Shown here: piece by piece, positions 9,492-18,665 of the stretch
Numbering within the stretch: position 1 is the first letter of the stretch
Layout: every line of letters begins with the position of its first letter
Assembly: GCA_040766665.1 (NCBI GenBank)
Contig: JAXGQD010000003.1
Coordinates: 124,001 to 188,000, forward strand
Direction: 5' to 3'
DNA from: JAXGQD01 sp040766665
GTDB taxonomy: Bacteria > Bacillota > Clostridia > Saccharofermentanales > Fastidiosipilaceae
Length of the DNA: 64,000 bases
Made by a program: the position numbers and the translations under genes
Notes under the pieces: model-generated
What the model saw: the letters and a program-made list of their open reading frames with translations, nothing else
Databases searched by the model: none
What the model was told of the DNA's origin: nothing

Positions 9492-11184
9492 GCCTTTCTG
9501 TTAGAATGTCATTGACAAGTATATCCGGCTAACGACGGACAGGCAATTCCGTCAGCACAGAGATACAGTCCGTCGGCACAAGCAAAAGGCTTTTTTTAAG
9601 TTTTTAATTCTAATACTAGGTGAAGTTAACACCTCAAGGTCTGACCATTCTACAAGGTATCGATTACTGCTCATACATTTGTCTCCCGTTTATTTTTAAT
9701 CAAAACTTCCATGTGTTGGGGACATAATCGGTGTTAGCAAAACCGCTAGCAATATTGTTTAAGTGACAGCTTACAAGAAAAGTTATAAGTCTTCGATTCA
9801 TTTACTGTTTGGGTAATAATTCTGATTTATCGTTAAACTTATAATAAATCCTAAAAGAAGTTTCTACAAGCACTTAGATTAATCGTTACACCTAAAATAT
9901 TTTCATCTTTTTTTATGCACATTACACTAAACTATGTAAGGCATAAAGATAAAAGTTCTTGAGATTATACATCAAATTTCTCATTGAGTCATAATTATTA
10001 GTGCTAAATAGTTTAGAGATGTTGATGGCGTCTGTGTTCTCTGTGTATTTACAATTAACTTTATGCATGAGTAACGAAGGATTTATGAGCAACGCCCTTG
10101 CACCTGGAATGGATGAGTTTGGCTTTGAATACGGATAATAACCGACAAAGCGGGTTCTAAGACTAACCACACTTATTCGGCGGGCTTCCTTTGAAAGCAG
10201 ATAATCTTTGGATCAAGTTGTCAGGCTTATTTCCCTAATCACGTATTGAAGAAGAGTACCGAAATTTTCCGCCGCTCGTGGTGATAAAGCAATGTCCGAC
10301 CGTTTGGCGCTCAGTTGACTAACTACTAAAGTGCAACTCCAACTATCAAATAGAGACACGGGCGAAATGATCCTCGAAAACCCGTTAATCAGTATATTCT
10401 GGACTACGTGGATTACCAGCATTATTTATCTTAGACGCCTTACTTCTGACGTGCTTACGGAAGCATTTTCCGGTAAACGTCATAGTGTAGTTGAATCATT
10501 GGATTATTAATTGCGTGCTTCAACCGGAAGAGGATGGCAGAGATGACGGGATGATTCTTCGACTCCGCTATTGATTTTTGCGATGACACGATGGATTCGG
10601 AGCCGTACGGATTCCTAATTCGCGGTGCAACCTGAGCTTTATAAGTCCTTTTGTATCCAACGGATGTCCACTTGTTGCAAGCAGCGAGCAAAAGTTGGTA
10701 GGTAGATAGGCACACTACAAGTTGGTCGTAGTAAAAAAATGTCCGCAAATATCAGCAGAAAGATAACAAGGAATACAACCATTTTAACTGGTATCGTTGC
10801 CCCAAAAAATAACAAATCCACATCACTTTGCGCAAGCAGTTACAGCTGGCATCAAGAGATCTTCATCTGGTCATCGAGATGTACCCTGAGTCGAGTGTCA
10901 GCTTAAATGAGTAAGAGCTTCACTACCTGGGGACTTTTCTTCATCTATATAATCTGCGAAAATGACACACGTTTCGGAGAAAAACACACCATTCCCAGTG
11001 CTGTCATCACCCACTCCGGACGTCAGCCCAGCCTCTTAGGTTGTCATGACAAGACAAAAATCAGACGATACATTACGCCATCGTGTTGTTATTATTACAG
11101 ACATATTACGCTGCAACAAAAGGGTTATTATGTTAAGAAAATTTTCGCCCCACTCGACTAGCGTCGTATTTGGCCGCAAAGGGC
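9492..11184. other. Gene-poor decayed stretch
   Basis: About 1.7 kb, A+T-rich, with stops in all frames and no ORF that looks like an intact gene. Several minus-strand frames between 9922 and 10821 have protein-like composition and may be remains of mobile elements. The stretch between transposon and operon looks like a graveyard of insertions. Confidence 0.5.
9922..10170 (-). pseudogene. Possible transposase fragment (IS110-like N-terminal region)
   Basis: An 82-residue frame containing GARALLINPSLLMHKVN followed by KYTENTDAINISKLF. This resembles the 'VNP...KTDKxDAxxIA' block of IS110-family transposases. The supposed KTD motif is altered to YTENTD, and nothing before or after in the same frame extends the similarity. 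Treat as a weak family hint on a decayed gene. Confidence 0.3.
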
Positions 11185-11240
11185 TTAAAAATAGGGCTTT
11201 TCCTGTCTTCAGTTAGTTTAAAGGAGGAAAAATCCCTATT
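11185..11240 (-). terminator. Rho-independent terminator of the pepT-hem-cob operon
   Basis: On the minus strand AATAGGG plus a T/C-rich arm (from 11240) pairs with AGGAAAAG plus CCCTATT (ending near 11190), followed immediately by TTTTTAAG. It lies about 70 bases after the stop of the CobB-like gene and is well placed to end the leftward operon. Confidence 0.65.
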
Positions 11241-11307
11241 CAAGTCATTTTCAGCTTTGTAACCAAATTGTTACACAACATCTTGTGGTCGACCTATAAT
11301 CAAGACA

Positions 11308-12974
11308 CTATTTCTCCTGGCGGTAGCGAATACCGGTCTGCATCAGACGCAGGACCATCTCAGGGGCGCTGTAGAGCAAAATCCGGGCATCCAGACAGTG
11401 CACACGCGGTCTATTCATGCCGCTGAGAAAGGAGCTCTCGCGTGAAGTTGCCATTTGAAAATCCGTACTTTGGCGGTTACGACTCAGCTCACCGTTACCC
11501 AAGGCACGCAAGTTTTCCTGACTGTTTAGCAGCAAGCCGGAGCTGCGCGACTGAATTTGGCAGTAAGGCACCTGCCAGGTGGAAATGCCTCGCGGGTTAT
11601 CCAGATCTTCATCCTGATTCAGAAACGCTTCTTCCCAAGGCTCAAACTCTGCACCGAGTTGCAGGCTTTGCACCTGAGCCGAATAGAGCGCCTGATGTTT
11701 GTCCGCCTTACTCACTGCATCAAAAGGTAGCGCCCCGGACATCAGCCAGCGCGTCCCGTCTGTACCGTAATAGTTACAGCTCATGTAAGGCACACCCTGA
11801 CCTTCCGCAAAAATGGGCAAGCCCCTTTCCACCAAGTGTCTGAGCTCTTGACCCAGACGTCCTTGTGACTCAGTAAAGGCAGCATTTCCGGACAGTAGAG
11901 GCCGCCGATATACAGGGCATCCAAAAACTCAGGAAAGTAGGAATCTTCCAATAAGCTGAAGGGCAAAAGTTTCGCCCCGGACTCCGCCAGTAGTTCCAGG
12001 TTGTCCTGGTTGTAAGAAAAAAAGCAGCGATCCAAAGCCACACCGATACGCACGCCGCCTAAAGCTTGGCTTTCTTTTTGCAAGCGTAATAAACCACCGG
12101 GTGTATCCTGAGAAATTTCCGGTGCCTCCTTGGCAAGAGCTAGGAGCGCTTCGATATCGAGGCTGTCACGCCCCGCTTCCGCCAGTATGTCGATGGAACG
12201 GCGCAGTTTGGGCCAAACCGGAGCACTGTGATCCCCCAGCGCCCGCGTCGAGAGCTTCAGCGAAAAGGCCGGCAAAGGCGGCAGGTAACCAAGAACTTTT
12301 AAGGGCGTATGTTCCTCGATATATGATTTCAGCTCCGGATAGATACCCTCGGCTACTTCATTGAAGATGATGCCTCTGAGCCCGGCTGCAGCACTCTGGC
12401 GCATCTGTTTTTTTGCCTCACCGTACCATTCCAGATAGCCCAGCAGTTCAGCTAGGACCGATTGCTTACTGCCGCGAGGCCGCAGGATCAGCACAACCGG
12501 AAAATCCAAGCGCAAGGCCAAGGCTGCCGCGGAACCCGTGGGCACAAAACCCGGCACTTCGCCCAAGCGCTGTGCTTCGTCACTGTAGAGGCCGTCAAAA
12601 AAGCCCCCCGCCGCCTCCATGCTCGACATGACACAATTTTCACTATGTTTGCTGAGTAAAAATTCCAGCGTATCCTTATCCAAAAGCCAGTCGTCCAGCA
12701 AACGCGGCAGACGACCGCTGACAAAAGCCTGTAAAACCGCTTCCTGCTCCGAACCGGCCGCATGGAAGGGCTGGACAGCCTGTCGCGCGCGTTTCATCGC
12801 CGCTAAAAAGGCCAAATGCACCGCGGTGGTCCCACTATCGGCGGCCACACCCGAAAAGAGCAGTCTCGGGCAGGCTACTTTGAGGCTGAGACGCTGTTGT
12901 TTTTGTGCGGCAGCCTTGGCTTCGGCCATCTGTTCTTTGAAATAGCCCCTATATGCTTGTCTCTCCGTCGCCAT
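11308..12974 (-). CDS. CobB/CbiA-like protein lacking canonical catalytic residues (frame broken once)
   Basis: The overall plan is that of cobyrinate a,c-diamide synthase, which amidates corrin-ring carboxylates with ATP and glutamine: an N-terminal ATPase fold (GVAADSGTTAVHLAFLAAM...VQPF), a middle MEAAGGFFDG and LKVLGYLPP, and a C-terminal glutaminase-like domain (GLPIFAEGQGVPYM). Aligned to the family, the Walker A lysine (GKTT) is Thr49 (GTTA), and the nucleophile cysteine of AECGG is replaced (AEGQG). The protein is therefore unlikely to catalyse the standard reaction. The frame breaks at 11852-11854; lengthening the C-run by one gives a smooth WGQELRHLVERGLPIF join and about 555 residues, longer than the usual 450. 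ATG 12974 overlaps the upstream gene by 26 bases, with GGAGGAG before it, so the two are coupled. Confidence 0.65.
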
Positions 12975-15537
12975 TTCGCTCCTCCCCCGACAATTCGGTC
13001 AGAAAGTTCAGCACGCCGAGCTCATTGTACTCAATGGGGTACCTCTTTTTGGCAAAACCCCGCGCGTGCAAAGCATTGGTACAAGCCTGCAAGGCCGGCA
13101 CAAGTCGGATATTTAGATTTTTTAGTTGCAGCGGGACGATATTGGCTGTTTTTAAGCTATCAAAAAAGGAATAGACCGCGGTCGGACTGGTGAATACAAA
13201 GTAATCGATGTCATCCAGTAACTCCAGCAAAGCCTCGCGCCCCGGCAGATGGTTGTAGGTCTCATAGGCCACCAGTTCGGCAAAAGGAATCCCCCGCAGC
13301 TGCATCACCACACTCAAAACCGGCACCGCCATCGTGCCGCGCACCTGGATGACCATATCATCCTTACTCACCCGTTCCGCAATGCCCGATGATAGATGTT
13401 CCATGTCCGCAATCTCCGGCACAAAGTCCGGCGTATATCCGATTTCTCGCAAGGCCGCTAAAGTGCCCGTACCATAGGCTGCGATTTTTATGTGAGCCAG
13501 CTTGCGAATGTCGTACTGCAGGCGTATCAGGCAGCGGTGCCAGGCTTCAACGGCAATACCTGAAGTAAAGACAAACCACTGTTTGGATCGTTCGGGTCGG
13601 CGCAGCTTCGCGTGTGTGTCCAGCAATTTGAGGATGTCTTTGTCCATGCGCTTAGCAACCGTGTCCGTAGTGTGATGTTCCACCAGCGCCAGTTCGATGG
13701 CACGCGCGCCCCGCGATTCCGCCCCCTCTTTGAGAGCACGGGCGTAACTGTCGTTGACGCGGCTTTTGCCAATCACGACCATCTTACCCGAAAGCACCCC
13801 ATGCGGTGGCCACCAACGCATCTGCTCGGCCAGCTCAACCGTCGGGCTCACAATAAAGGTCGCAGGAGGCAGGATGTTCTCCTGTACCGAGAGCAACGCC
13901 ATCTGGTCCAGCGGCGCTTGCAACACACGCTGTGTCGCCAAGCCCGCGTCACTAATCAAAATACAGTCCTGCTTGGGGCTCATACCGCCCATCACCAAAC
14001 CGTTACAAATCTCAGGCAAATTTTTAATCACCATGGAAAAGATATAGGTCCCTCCCAGGCGTACGAGCGAGCGAAAGTCTTTAAATCCATGTTCCGCATC
14101 GGCAAAAGGATCCCGCCCATCCAATAGATGCACCGTATGAGACTTCCCAGTCAAAGTCGCGGGAACGGCCGCATAGGAAGCCGCGGCTAGCGCCGCACTG
14201 ACCCCAGGCACCAGCTCAAATGCCATCTTCGCCTTCGCGAGGCGCAGGGCTTCGGCTGCCGCTGCGTCCATCAGCCAGGGGTCGCCGCTACATAGACGCA
14301 ACACGTCTTTGCCCTGTCTGGCCTTATCCATCAAAATACGCGCTACCTTTTCACCGGGGGGCAGAATGGATTTGGCGTTGACGCGGTTGGGGTCCAAGAA
14401 AAGCTGTTCTGCCTGCGCTGAAGCACGCGACAAAACCGAGCCAATCGAAGGGTCGTCAAAGGCAATGATATCTGCCGTTTTGAGCAGTTCCTGGGCTCGC
14501 ACTGTTAGTAGTTCCACCGGACCGGGTCCCGCACCCACGATGGAGATTTTTCCCAAGAGCGCTTTAAAAGCCGCCTGCTCCAGCTCAGGGTTAATCTCGG
14601 AGTGCCCGTGAAAGGCCAGTGCCATGTCTACCTGTTTAGGCGCCTTACGATCACTGAGCGTATTGACCGCCCGCAGCCAGGCCGTTTGGTCCTCATCATA
14701 ATAAAGATAAGCCGCGGCTTGTCGATGGGCGTCCACTTGCACACCCAGAAGTTTACGCGTCACACGCGTCTCGCAGAGATAGGCGGCGCGGGTCGCGGCA
14801 TCGTCAACCAATGCGTGCAGACGCTCCGTGTTTTGCTTGTCGGATTTTGCCGTGAGTAGCCCAATCATCCCCTGCCCCGGCGCCGGGCAAAATGCCTTTG
14901 CCGAAAACGGGAAAAAACTCAGTGCCTGAGTATAGGGGCTGATATCGGTGAACTGCAGATCCATCGCTGAACTGATGAAACCCGAATAATCATCGTGCAT
15001 CAGGCGTTCCATACCCTGCAATAAATTGTCCTGCGTTTGTTGTACGAGCAGGTCCTTGCGCAACTGTGACAGAAGAAAGGCTTTGCGTTCGCCATATGCG
15101 CCGATGTTAGCACCGTGCTCGATGTTGCTGAAGCGTTTCCCTTTTGGCAAAATCAAGACGTCTCTGGCGTCTTTGCGTGGTAAAACCGCCGCCAGCTGTA
15201 AATGCTCCGAAATCCGCAAAGGCAGGCGAGAGAGGTCTTCCACAAAAAAGTCGATGACTTTTTCCTGCGCCGCTTCCTCCAGCATTTTTAAGTCAGAACG
15301 CAAGCGCGCCTCTCTGCTGAGGGATGCCGCCGAAACACGGACCTCAAACGACCACTCGCGCTCCTCGCGCAATTCTCCGGCCGTAATCAGGCGGTATTGA
15401 AACTTGGGATCCTTTTGCTTGCAGTAGAGCAGTGCCGCTTCTGTTTTTCGCATCGCCAACTCGGAATCGCGCGTTCCGACCCGCCACACCTTCTCCGCAA
15501 AATTAAACTTTAAAGCCACTTCCCTGACGTCTTCCAC
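12949..15537 (-). CDS. HemC-CobA-HemD fusion protein with degenerate active sites
   Basis: 862 residues in one uninterrupted frame. GTG start with AGGAG eight bases upstream. Domain order: porphobilinogen deaminase-like (about 16-315), SUMT/CobA-like methyltransferase (about 329-570, opening IVGAGPG) and uroporphyrinogen-III synthase-like (about 580-862, with FVFTSGIAVEAW). Together these would convert porphobilinogen to precorrin-2. However, the HemC catalytic Asp (HSLKD) aligns with Arg104 in VEDLSRLP, the dipyrromethane-cofactor Cys (GGC) aligns with Val256 in LLGVQV, and the SRR substrate motif is GER. In the CobA part KGGDPF...GRGGEE reads CSGDPW...AAAAE. The APGQG motif of HemC is kept (209-213). 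The fold seems preserved while classical catalysis is doubtful. It sits 43 bases after pepT. Confidence 0.7.
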   Translation of the reverse strand: MEDVREVALKFNFAEKVWRVGTRDSELAMRKTEAALLYCKQKDPKFQYRLITAGELREEREWSFEVRVSAASLSREARLRSDLKMLEEAAQEKVIDFFVEDLSRLPLRISEHLQLAAVLPRKDARDVLILPKGKRFSNIEHGANIGAYGERKAFLLSQLRKDLLVQQTQDNLLQGMERLMHDDYSGFISSAMDLQFTDISPYTQALSFFPFSAKAFCPAPGQGMIGLLTAKSDKQNTERLHALVDDAATRAAYLCETRVTRKLLGVQVDAHRQAAAYLYYDEDQTAWLRAVNTLSDRKAPKQVDMALAFHGHSEINPELEQAAFKALLGKISIVGAGPGPVELLTVRAQELLKTADIIAFDDPSIGSVLSRASAQAEQLFLDPNRVNAKSILPPGEKVARILMDKARQGKDVLRLCSGDPWLMDAAAAEALRLAKAKMAFELVPGVSAALAAASYAAVPATLTGKSHTVHLLDGRDPFADAEHGFKDFRSLVRLGGTYIFSMVIKNLPEICNGLVMGGMSPKQDCILISDAGLATQRVLQAPLDQMALLSVQENILPPATFIVSPTVELAEQMRWWPPHGVLSGKMVVIGKSRVNDSYARALKEGAESRGARAIELALVEHHTTDTVAKRMDKDILKLLDTHAKLRRPERSKQWFVFTSGIAVEAWHRCLIRLQYDIRKLAHIKIAAYGTGTLAALREIGYTPDFVPEIADMEHLSSGIAERVSKDDMVIQVRGTMAVPVLSVVMQLRGIPFAELVAYETYNHLPGREALLELLDDIDYFVFTSPTAVYSFFDSLKTANIVPLQLKNLNIRLVPALQACTNALHARGFAKKRYPIEYNELGVLNFLTELSGEERNGDGETSI

Positions 15538-15580
15538 GCCCGTTTCTCCTCTAATGAACGCTATCTATCCCTATTATGAA

Positions 15581-16828
15581 CTACGCCTTTTGAAAATGTC
15601 CTGCAAACTTCTCACAAAGACGAATCAGCACTTCGCCAAGGAGCTCAAAGCTCTCCACACAAAGATACTCATAGCGCCCGTGATAGTTCCCGCCACCGGT
15701 AAAAAGATTCGGACAGGGCAGTCCCATAAACGATAGCTGCGAGCCATCCGTCCCCCCGCGAATCGGCTTAATAATAGGCTCTACGCCGCAGTCCCGCATC
15801 GCCTCTTCTGCCAAACGGATGAGATACGGATGGGGCTCAATCTTCTCTTTCATATTGCGATATTGGTCCCGAATTTCAATGCGCACACGCTCCGCTCCGA
15901 GCCGTTTGTTCATCTCCGCCACCAGTTGCTCCAGGTGAACCTTTCTTTTGGCAAAAGCCTCCTCATCAAAATCCCTGATAATATAAGACAAGCGTGCCTC
16001 CTCTACCTGACCCTGCATGTCGGTCAGATGGAAAAAACCCTCATAGCCCTCGCTGTTTTGCGGGGTGTCGCTGTCATCCAGTAAAGCGGCAAAATCCCTG
16101 GCCAGAAGTGAGGCATTAATCATTTGATCTTTGGCTGAGCCGGGGTGCACGCTGCGCCCCTGAAAGGTGAGGGTCGCAGCCGCGGCATTGAAGTTTTCAG
16201 CCTCCAGTTCGCCCTCTTCCGCACCGTCGATGGTGTAGGCCACATCGGCTCCAAAACGCGCCACGTCGAAGCGATGCGCTCCCCGCCCCACTTCTTCGTC
16301 AGGCGTAAAAGCCACAGCAATCGGTCCGTGCTTCAGGCTGGGATCAGCGGCAAAACGCGCCATCAGTCCCATAATCGCCGCCACACCGGCCTTATCATCG
16401 GCACCCAGGAGCGTCGAACCGTCTGTGATCACGAGTCTTTTGCCAATCAGAGGCTGCAACTGCGGAAAAGTCTCCGCTTGCATCACAATCGTGCCGGCTT
16501 CATCCAAAACGATGTCCCCGCCTTGATACTCGATGATGCGCGCCTTAACGTTTGCCCCACTCATGTCCGGTGAGGTATCCATGTGCGCGACAAAGCCCAG
16601 AACCGTCTGCGTCTGACCGCTTACGGTGGTATTGGAGGGCAAAAAGCCCATCACATAGCCATTTTCGTCCAAACTTGCGCTAACACCCAGGGCTTCGAGA
16701 TCCTGTTTGAGCCGCTCAGCCAGGAGCAACTGCTTCTCCGTGCTGGGGCAGCTCTCCGATTCCTCATCGGATTGTGTGTCGTAAGTGATGTAATCCAGGA
16801 AATATTCCAGTGCTGTTTTATTGTTCAT
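15581..16828 (-). CDS. pepT: Peptidase T (tripeptide aminopeptidase)
   Basis: 415 residues, usual PepT length. Zinc ligands and catalytic motifs of the M20B family are present in order: AHMDTSPD (His and Asp), GADDKAG (bridging Asp), FTPDEEVGRGAH (catalytic Glu pair), YTIDGAEEGE, and the C-terminal GGTDGSQLSFMGLPCPN with a final metal-binding His in NYHGRYE. It removes N-terminal residues from tripeptides in the cytosol. It is the first gene of the leftward operon with the HemC/CobA/HemD fusion and the CobB-like gene; I see no functional link between them. AAGG lies just upstream of the ATG. Confidence 0.92.
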   Translation of the reverse strand: MNNKTALEYFLDYITYDTQSDEESESCPSTEKQLLLAERLKQDLEALGVSASLDENGYVMGFLPSNTTVSGQTQTVLGFVAHMDTSPDMSGANVKARIIEYQGGDIVLDEAGTIVMQAETFPQLQPLIGKRLVITDGSTLLGADDKAGVAAIMGLMARFAADPSLKHGPIAVAFTPDEEVGRGAHRFDVARFGADVAYTIDGAEEGELEAENFNAAAATLTFQGRSVHPGSAKDQMINASLLARDFAALLDDSDTPQNSEGYEGFFHLTDMQGQVEEARLSYIIRDFDEEAFAKRKVHLEQLVAEMNKRLGAERVRIEIRDQYRNMKEKIEPHPYLIRLAEEAMRDCGVEPIIKPIRGGTDGSQLSFMGLPCPNLFTGGGNYHGRYEYLCVESFELLGEVLIRLCEKFAGHFQKA

Positions 16829-16967
16829 TCTTAACCTTTTCTACAGCGGTTATGAACGCTGAATTGTTCTCTACTTATGTTAACTGGTGCACCGAAAATT
16901 GCAAAGCTTTGAGGCGGCGTGATTCTATGCCGTATTTGCATCCGATTTCCCATCGCGGCAAAATTTT

Positions 16968-17151
16968 CGATAATCCAAGTCAAACTGATTTTTTATGCGA
17001 AAATTCACGCCAATCCCGGTTTTTAGCGACAATTTTTTCGTTAATCCAAGCAGTTACCATTTGCTAACTTGGATTAACGTAAAAAACTACGGTGTTTTTA
17101 AGCAATCAGTTGTGATTTAGACCTGCCTATGGCTCCATTCTTGGATTATCG
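16968..17151 (-). repeat. Nested palindromic element, copy A (TAATCCAAG family)
   Basis: Outer 12-bp perfect inverted repeat CGATAATCCAAG (16968-16979) / CTTGGATTATCG (17140-17151). Inner 12-bp perfect inverted repeat CGTTAATCCAAG (17039-17050) / CTTGGATTAACG (17068-17079) around a 17-nt loop. All four arms share TAATCCAAG. The reverse complement matches the element at 57768-57950: same arm spacing, 184 versus 183 bp, and a conserved core around TTAGC...GGTAAC. Outer arms are extended by similar GGCAAAA-type flanks. Confidence 0.8.
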
Positions 17152-17300
17152 AAATAATTGTCGGATTTTGAGTGGTGCCGCATGATCTCGGAACCCGCGA
17201 CGGACTCGAATAGCGGTGTCGCAGCCTGCCCACGCATTGCGACGACTGAGATTCAATAGTGGTGTCGCAACCGACCTAGCTCCGCGACAATATAGAATTA

Positions 17301-17491
17301 CAAAATTTACGTTCTTGCAAATCAAAATGGCTATAAACATAGGTTTTGCAAGTGTATTGCGGAGATTTACTACATTATTTGCGATTTTACAAAACTAAGT
17401 TTGCAAGTTCGTCATAAGTGTAGTAAAAAGCCAAAAACATCTCGAAAAAACCTTCTTGCAGCCACAGACAATTGTAAGAACGTAAATTTTG
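17301..17491. repeat. Nested palindromic element, different sequence
   Basis: Outer arms CAAAATTTACGTTCTTGCA (17301-17319) and its inverse with one mismatch (17473-17491). Inner arms TTTACTACA (17366-17374) and TGTAGTAAA (17419-17427). Extra TTGCAAG motifs lie between. The architecture and length (191 bp) recall the TAATCCAAG element but the sequence differs. Only one copy is seen in this window. Confidence 0.55.
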
Positions 17492-17621
17492 CAGTGAGAG
17501 GAAAGACTGTACAGAGGAAAGATTTAGAAATTGTCGCAGCCGCCTAAACAACGCGATAAATCTAAATCGCGCGTCCGGCACAATAAGTAGACGCGTACCT
17601 TCACCCCAACGCAGCTAAACC

Positions 17622-18482
17622 TCAACTGTGCAAAATCTGCAAAGTCACTGTCGAAAGCCACTTGCCCTCGCGGCCTTTGCGCATGCGGCAGCGGGTGGCG
17701 ACTTCGCCGTGCGTCGGGCAGGAAAAAAGGGCTTTGCGTGTTTTGCCGACAATCTCCCAGGGCTTCAGCACACTGAGCTCGCTCGCACAATCCGGACAAT
17801 GCAAGGGTTCTGCCTTTAGGAAGGCATCCGCCTCGGCCACGCTTGATGCGATGGGCAAATGCTGCGATGCGCGCAACTTGATATCAGGGTTATAGGAATA
17901 GCGTGAGTAAAAATCCGTTTTGCCATCTTCGTGGGCAAATTCCAAAAGGCGGCTCAGCACCTTCGCCGTATAGCGGGCGTCGGAAAGGGCTTTGTGAAAA
18001 GGCTCGTTCTTGGGAATCTTCAGCAAATCAAGGGCATACTCCACATTGCGCTGCCCCTCCCCGGGCTCAACCAGGTCGGTAAAGGCGCGCTGCACATCCA
18101 ATATGCGCACTCCCAAAAGCGGCGAATAATCGTGAAAAGCGAGATTGCGTTTCAGTGGCTCCGCGTCACTGTCGCTCCAACTGCAAAGGCAGTAATCCTC
18201 ACCACAAAAATTCCAAAAGCCGGCAATGGCCTGTTTAAAGGGATAGCCCGTGTTCAGCGAGAGTTGCGTCATGTTGGTCACTTTGCCGACGTGGCGATTG
18301 AGATTTTTATACAGCACCGGTCGGATGCGCACGTTGAAGTGCCCGTTCTCTTTGCCGTTTTCGTCCAGCTTCACCGCTCCGATTTCGATGATTTCGTAGG
18401 GCATGCTTTTGCCCAGCTCTTCGGGAATTTTATCCCAGGGATTGGCCATGTTCCATTCCAAATCAAAAACGATGTAATCCAT
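17622..18482 (-). CDS. DEDDh 3'-5' exonuclease with C-terminal zinc ribbon
   Basis: 286 residues. Exonuclease motif I is DLEWN (Asp7, Glu9), motif II lies in LCSWSDSDAEPL near residue 100, and motif III is HKALSDARYTAKVL near residue 165, giving the DEDDh set of the EXOIII/RNase T superfamily (KapD-like). The last third adds CPDC...FSCPTHGE, a four-ligand zinc ribbon (Cys/Cys, Cys/His). Such proteins trim DNA or RNA 3' ends; the specific substrate cannot be told. It follows rpoC by about 180 bases, beyond a terminator, and probably has its own promoter. Confidence 0.75.
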   Translation of the reverse strand: MDYIVFDLEWNMANPWDKIPEELGKSMPYEIIEIGAVKLDENGKENGHFNVRIRPVLYKNLNRHVGKVTNMTQLSLNTGYPFKQAIAGFWNFCGEDYCLCSWSDSDAEPLKRNLAFHDYSPLLGVRILDVQRAFTDLVEPGEGQRNVEYALDLLKIPKNEPFHKALSDARYTAKVLSRLLEFAHEDGKTDFYSRYSYNPDIKLRASQHLPIASSVAEADAFLKAEPLHCPDCASELSVLKPWEIVGKTRKALFSCPTHGEVATRCRMRKGREGKWLSTVTLQILHS

Positions 18483-18556
18483 GCGCTACCTTTCCATGCA
18501 GTAAGGATTTAATTTCCTCATAGTATAAACGAAGTTTCTCTGATTCGTCTAAATGG

Positions 18557-18593
18557 CAAAAGCAGCCCTGCCTTGCGGTCATGACTGCTTTTT
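18557..18593 (-). terminator. Probable terminator downstream of rpoC
   Basis: On the minus strand AAAAGCAG (ending 18585) pairs with CTGCTTTT (ending 18558) about 70 bases after the rpoC stop; the 3' arm supplies a short T-run. Reasonable but not strong. Confidence 0.5.
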
Positions 18594-18665
18594 CAAGTTT
18601 TTTGCGTTCCGGCAGCTACTCCTGTGCCTTGCCACGAGGGCTACGGCATCGGACAAGCCACAAAA

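Larger units (their letters stand above)
16829..17621. other. Repeat-bearing intergenic region
   Basis: About 790 bases with no credible gene between pepT and the exonuclease gene. It holds two palindromic elements (16968-17151 and 17301-17491), and between them two imperfect copies of a short motif ending in GTGTCGCA (around 17210 and 17260). Small ORFs here have no recognisable content. Confidence 0.6.

Noticed and set aside
6772..9515. TCAATGACA (6772-6780) and TGTCATTGA (9507-9515) as transposon ends
   Set aside because: The left copy lies inside the ATPase C-terminal codons, so it cannot be the outer end; nine bases can match by chance.
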